Assembly (NCBI GenBank): GCA_041639705.1
Contig: JBEQBT010000227.1
Location: 1 to 5,495 of the forward strand
Reading direction: 5' to 3'
Source of the DNA: JARDZI01 sp041639705
GTDB lineage: Bacteria; Bacillota; Clostridia; Clostridiales; Caloramatoraceae
DNA: 5,495 nt
The translations under genes and the position numbers were made by a program. A model generated the notes under the pieces. It ran no database searches. It saw nothing but the letters and a program-made list of their open reading frames with translations, and was not told where the DNA came from. Numbering within the stretch: position 1 is the stretch's first letter; every line of letters begins with the position of its first letter. Shown in pieces: positions 5,299 to 5,495 of the stretch.

Positions 5299-5412
5299 TG
5301 TGGATAGTTAGTGTATTGTTAATAAGTATTTGTGGATATTGTGGAATACAACCTAAAAACTAGTGGAAATATAACAATTGGTTGTGGATAACCCTGTGGA
5401 TACTGTGGATAT
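5299..5412 (+). promoter_or_regulatory. Cluster of six DnaA-box-like sites, all in one orientation
   Basis: The DnaA box TTATNCACA reads TGTGNATAA on the + strand. Sites are TGTGGATAG (5299-5307), TGTGGATAT (5331-5339), TGTGGAATA (5340-5348, two mismatches), TGTGGATAA (5383-5391, perfect), TGTGGATAC (5395-5403) and TGTGGATAT (5404-5412). The last two abut head to tail, and the 11-mer CCCTGTGGATA occurs at 5296 and 5392. AT-rich DNA follows (5411-5470). This resembles an origin or a DnaA-titrating or regulatory cluster, but no dnaA, dnaN or rpmH is visible, so its role is open. Confidence 0.65.
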
Positions 5413-5442
5413 TTACATAATAATTTTAAAATATATGTAAAT
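5411..5442. repeat. AT-rich inverted repeat beside the DnaA-box-like cluster
   Basis: ATTTACATA (5411-5419) and TATGTAAAT (5434-5442) are perfect inverted repeats around 14 nt of pure A/T. The left arm overlaps the last box-like site by two bases. It may be part of an easily melted region, or simply AT-rich coincidence. Confidence 0.35.
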
Positions 5443-5495
5443 TACAATGACTTTTTTAACTAAAATAAAGGTGCCAGTCATGTCACAAGTGATAT

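Overview
The window is AT-rich, with Gram-positive style ribosome binding sites (GGAGGG, GAGGGGG), short intergenic gaps inside operons and U-rich terminators. Its gene content is typical of anaerobic Firmicutes, most likely class Clostridia. I cannot name the species. All five coding sequences are on the + strand.

Layout. (1) Positions 1-2681 hold the end of an operon: a 5'-truncated GlpA-like FAD/[2Fe-2S] glycerol-3-phosphate dehydrogenase, a second FAD/NAD oxidoreductase, and a small four-cysteine DUF1667 protein. The genes are 11 bp and 1 bp apart, and the operon is closed by a perfect 21-bp hairpin terminator. Together they look like a soluble redox relay that takes electrons from glycerol 3-phosphate. 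(2) Positions 2682-3166 have no gene. They hold the terminator, copy A of a structured repeat, a 16-bp inverted repeat and a possible promoter. (3) Positions 3167-3625 encode a UPF0756 (DUF441) membrane protein. (4) Positions 3626-4246 have no gene. They hold a hairpin with an overlapping G-quadruplex motif, a possible promoter next to a Spo0A-box-like heptamer, copy B of the same repeat, and a possible proximal promoter for the next gene. (5) Positions 4247-5275 encode TsaD, the tRNA t6A37 threonylcarbamoyltransferase subunit. (6) Positions 5276-5495 have no gene. They carry a dense same-strand cluster of DnaA-box-like sites followed by AT-rich DNA and an incomplete hairpin at the window edge.

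The coding genes are ordinary. The unusual content is intergenic. First, there is a two-copy repeat of about 254-289 bp whose core is a pair of inverted REP-like units (GTAG plus a 7-bp hairpin). The hairpin arms are identical between copies, the loop between them is diverged, and the two hairpins differ by a compensatory base-pair change. Second, six DnaA-box-like sequences lie in 114 bp just downstream of tsaD, with no dnaA, dnaN or rpmH visible. Neither can be assigned a function from this window alone.
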